Positions 17,057 to 20,000 of a DNA stretch of 20,000 bases are shown here, piece by piece. Positions within the stretch are counted from its first letter, which is position 1. Every line of letters begins with the position of its first letter. The position numbers and the translations under genes were made by a program. Source of the DNA: Spirogloea muscicola (taxonomy: Eukaryota; Streptophyta; Zygnematophyceae; Spirogloeales; Spirogloeaceae). The notes beneath the pieces are model-generated. The model saw only the letters and a list, made by a program, of their open reading frames with translations. It was not told the origin of the DNA and did no database searches. The DNA lies in assembly GCA_009602725.1 (NCBI GenBank), contig WELB01000016.1, positions 121,766 through 141,765 on the forward strand. The letters are read 5' to 3'.

Positions 17057-20000
17057 CTAATGAGGCACTAATTCCCAGCTGCTGCTTGAGCGACAACCGC
17101 GAGCACAAGAGAATTGGCTTGAGCACAAGGTAAGATGGGGGAGCGTACAAGGTGTGTAGACTGCCACGTTGCAGAGCTGGAGCTGACCGGTGGGGATGTG
17201 CACGTGTACGTACTGGCCTGTCAGGAAGCTGGGCGACGTGGTTCCATTGGAGGATCCTATTACAAAGCCAGCTGGCTGCAACGCGCACACTCTTGCAAAT
17301 GCACCACTGGGCAAAGCTGTATCCGTGCCTCCACACAGCTTATTTCTGCTATCTGAATATGTGCTGCCAGGACCAACATAAATATCATAGCCTGCAAAGG
17401 AGCTCTGCGTCGAGGATCTCAACACTGACACAGCATAAACCTGCTGAGCACTTGCCATGTTTACCCTCCAGGCCGTATTTGTTCCTGACTGGGACAGGGC
17501 ACACCGACCACTTGAAATAGCCACATTGGTGTTGTTGCCAGCTGCATTTTGCGCACTTGAACCTGCTGCTGTTGCATCAGTAAGACCATCCGCATAAAAG
17601 GCCGCTGTAACCGTGTTGAGGGAGATGAAATTCTGAAACCCTGCCCAAGAACAGGTAGAAGAGTCTTAGGCACAGGCCTAGCCATCCATGTGAGCATCTC
17701 GGGTGCAACTCTTATGAGCCAGTGAGGGGCTAATTTATGTGGAATCTGGCAGGATGGACCACAAGCTGCTCTGAGACGAGCAAGTGCACAAGCATGCAAA
17801 GAGCACAATCGAGGAGGTTACTTGGGCACAAGGTGAGCTTGCCTGTGATGGTAACTTCAATAAAGTCCTGGGCTGTCTGATCTGAGAATGTGGTTGCCGT
17901 AATAGTTGAGTTGTAGAAACCCCAAGAGTAGTAACTGGCAAACTGATTGCCAAGGCCTGGTACAGGTGCGCCCTGCGGCACGAAGCCGGTGATACAGATT
18001 GGAGTGTCGCCTACGTTCATGATATACATGCATTGCCCCAGAGGTGGTGGGTACAGAAGGTTGTTGCCCAGGTCGTCAACAGCTTTCACTATTGTTACTG
18101 AGTAATAGACGCACGGAGGATAAGTAATGGTTGGGTTCATGTCCATAGTAGATGGCGAGCAGCCCGTAACATTGCCAAGGTTCTGGAAGCTTGTGTCCCA
18201 AAGAGTCACATGCTCAGAAGCCAATTGTATAGTGGGGGGATTCGGATCTGCAGCATTCACCAATCATGAGGCTTAGAAGACTGCCATTATCATAATGACA
18301 AGGCAGCTCTGTAAATGTGGAGAAAAGATGTGCAGGTCTTACCGAAGCAACCATCACCGCCACCGCCAGTGCTGCCTCCTTGTGATATCCCAAAGATATA
18401 GGGAGGGGTACAGGTACACCTACAACATATAACCTGAGCTCCGTCAGCGGCAGCCTTCTTACAACAGCTCGCTAATAAAAGAGATGACCCAATCGAGATG
18501 TAATTTTTAGTACAACAACTTGTAGCATGCATAGATGTAGCTTCACAACCACTCTGTTCGGCACCAGGATCAGCACAAGCAGGTCACCATGCGAGCCATA
18601 GCAGAGTTCACTGCATATTAGGGCAACGCTATTTGCACGCAGCAAAACAGCTCGTGGGTGGTCTCTCACGAGTAGGGAGGATTGGCAGTCTTGGCAAGAC
18701 TCTGGCATGTTGACTTAGTGTCGCCAAATTGCTGGCAGCATCCGCCTGTGGGCATGCAGACGGTAGCATCCAAGCAGCCCTGATAAACTGCATGAAGTAC
18801 AGAACGCAAGAACGTTGGTACTTCCGTCTAGTAGCTATCACCGAAGTCTTCCAGGACAATTCTGCCATGCAGTAGAAGGCAGGCCCGCCTATTGGGGCTG
18901 AGCACAAGACATTTTAGCTGCTCAACAGAAGCATGCCTAAACTTCATCGCTCTTCGTCGCTCTTCGCACAATAAAATGTCACTATCTTCTTGCAAGATGT
19001 GAATGCTGCCTCCACAGTGCAGTGAGCACTATCTACGACGCAATTTCACCTTTATTGACTACCCCTCACTGGAGCACAGACTTCAGAGGTCCTTGGCCAC
19101 ACTCACCGCATCTGGTGACGTCGCCGTTAGCATGCCCATACCCAGCTCCAATGGCACTGCAAGTGCACGAGTAACCTGTACTGCTCAAGCTGTTTGCTAC
19201 ACACGTGGCTCCGGTATCTCCATCGGCTTTGCAGTTGACGCCAGCGCAAGGGTTGGCTGTGACACATTGACACTCATAATCAGTAGCACATCAAAGAGGA
19301 CACGTAAGCTTGATGAGAGTCATCTCCACTTTCATTCTGCAAAACTGAAGCAGCCCAGAGGAGAATGGCTTTCCTCAGACCGTCCTTACCTGGAGGAGGT
19401 GAGAGCACAGGCGGAGGAGGTGAGGCTACTGCTGCTGGTGGGGGGGAGGCGACCACGATAGGCGGGGGCGATGGGACCACAACCGGAGGGGGTGGGCTTG
19501 GCACGACGGGCGTGCCAACTGGAGGTGGTGGCGAAGCAATTGGTGTAGGTGTCCCTGGAGTCACTACTGGAGGAGGGGAGGCCACGACAGGAGGTGGCGA
19601 AGGCGTGGAGCTGGGAGGTGTGCCGCTTGGGGGCGTGCCGCTGGGAGGCGTGCCGGTGGGGGGCGTGCCAACAGGCGGCGTGCCGGCGGGGGGCGTGACG
19701 GTGGGCGGCGTGCCACTGGGCGGCATGCCGCTGGGGGGCGTGCCACTGGGGGGTGTGCCAGTCGGGGGCGTGCCGGCAGGAGGGGAGCCGCCGGGAGGTG
19801 TGATTGGAGAACCAGGTGGCAGCGGCGGCGGCGAAGGTGGCGACGGAAGGCCCTTCGTGGGCGGCGGTGGAGGGGACTCCTTGCCAACGACTGGCGGCGT
19901 GAGCTTGCTAGGAGGAGGGGGTGGAGGTGGGCGCCGCACGGGAGGCGGAGGAGACAGCTTGGTACCAGGGGGGAACGGCGGAGGGGACTTGGCCGGGGGG
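17057..20000 (-). CDS. Secreted-type multidomain matrix protein: Pro-rich, EGF-like, Cys-rich, F5/8-type C domain (5' end outside window)
   Basis: The visible exons, in coding order, are 19390-20000 (partial), 19107-19256, 18670-18745, 18343-18551, 17822-18247 and 17057-17640. Phases agree at every junction, giving about 684 residues. Visible residues 1-203 are hydroxyproline-rich-glycoprotein-like (SPPPP, GTPPS repeats). The next exon holds six cysteines in EGF spacing (NPCAGVNC, GATC, YSCTC, TRC). Two exons are Cys-rich with GCCQQF and QVICCRCTCTPP. Exon 17822-18247 (WDTSFQNLGNVTGC and after) is an unrecognised domain. The last exon matches the F5/8-type C (fucolectin-like) pattern: AISSGRC, W-R-V-N, YDIYVGPG, NKLCGG, GQYVHVHIP and LQLCNVAVY. 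An extracellular cell-wall or adhesion role is inferred; the signal peptide would lie beyond 20000. The most uncertain splice site is the acceptor at 18551/18552 (CAGAG|T). Confidence 0.78.
19609..19795 (-). repeat. 15-nt tandem repeat coding for GTPP(S/T/A/V)
   Basis: About 12 units of a 15-base repeat encode the pentapeptide GTPPS and variants (GMPPS, VTPPA, GSPPA) within the proline-rich exon. Such arrays form polyproline-II rods and are sites of hydroxyproline O-glycosylation in algal wall glycoproteins. Repeat number is likely to vary between strains. Confidence 0.85.

Overview
The window looks like nuclear DNA of a chlorophyte green alga. The genes are densely split by spliceosomal introns. 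Their 5' ends sit in very GC-rich islands, while gene bodies are close to balanced base composition. A TGTAA motif, the usual green-algal poly(A) signal, follows one gene end. One gene encodes a proline-rich, EGF-like, lectin-like extracellular matrix protein of the kind common in green algae. The genus cannot be named from the sequence. All gene models were built by hand from reading frames, splice sites, phase agreement and family motifs.

Layout. (1) 1-1273, plus: a four-exon magnesium-dependent phosphatase-1 (MDP1, HAD superfamily). (2) 1936-3419, minus, convergent with MDP1: a five-exon small RING E3 ligase with an N-myristoylation-type start, a RING domain spread over three micro-exons, and a GC-AG intron. 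(3) About 3562-10310: a transposable-element graveyard. It holds clustered LINE 3' ends, a minisatellite, and a nested inverted repeat of about 3.5 kb (5429-8887). The repeat is built from a Ty1/copia element (LTR, primer binding site, gag, integrase piece) joined to the start of a Ty3/gypsy-type gag. One arm carries a later 5'-truncated LINE insertion with target-site-like duplications. The gypsy-type element continues to a decayed protease at about 10310 and ends just short of the next gene. (4) 10597-15383, minus: a ten-exon DDT-domain protein related to plant DDR4 (ISWI-associated), with a very long acidic tail. (5) 15384-16200: a GC-rich divergent promoter zone with a TATA box at 16196 feeding a small unrecognised plus-strand gene (16453-16626). 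(6) 17057-20000, minus, 5' end off the window: a secreted-type multidomain protein with proline-rich 15-nt repeats, an EGF-like module, Cys-rich modules, an unrecognised exon-sized domain and a C-terminal F5/8-type (fucolectin-like) domain.

The genes do not form a pathway; each is independently transcribed, as expected in a eukaryote. The most unusual structure is the nested palindrome of two different LTR-retrotransposon families. The most interesting proteins are the RING ligase and the multidomain matrix protein. I found no convincing prokaryote-type system (no CRISPR, operon or phage) and no rRNA or tRNA gene.
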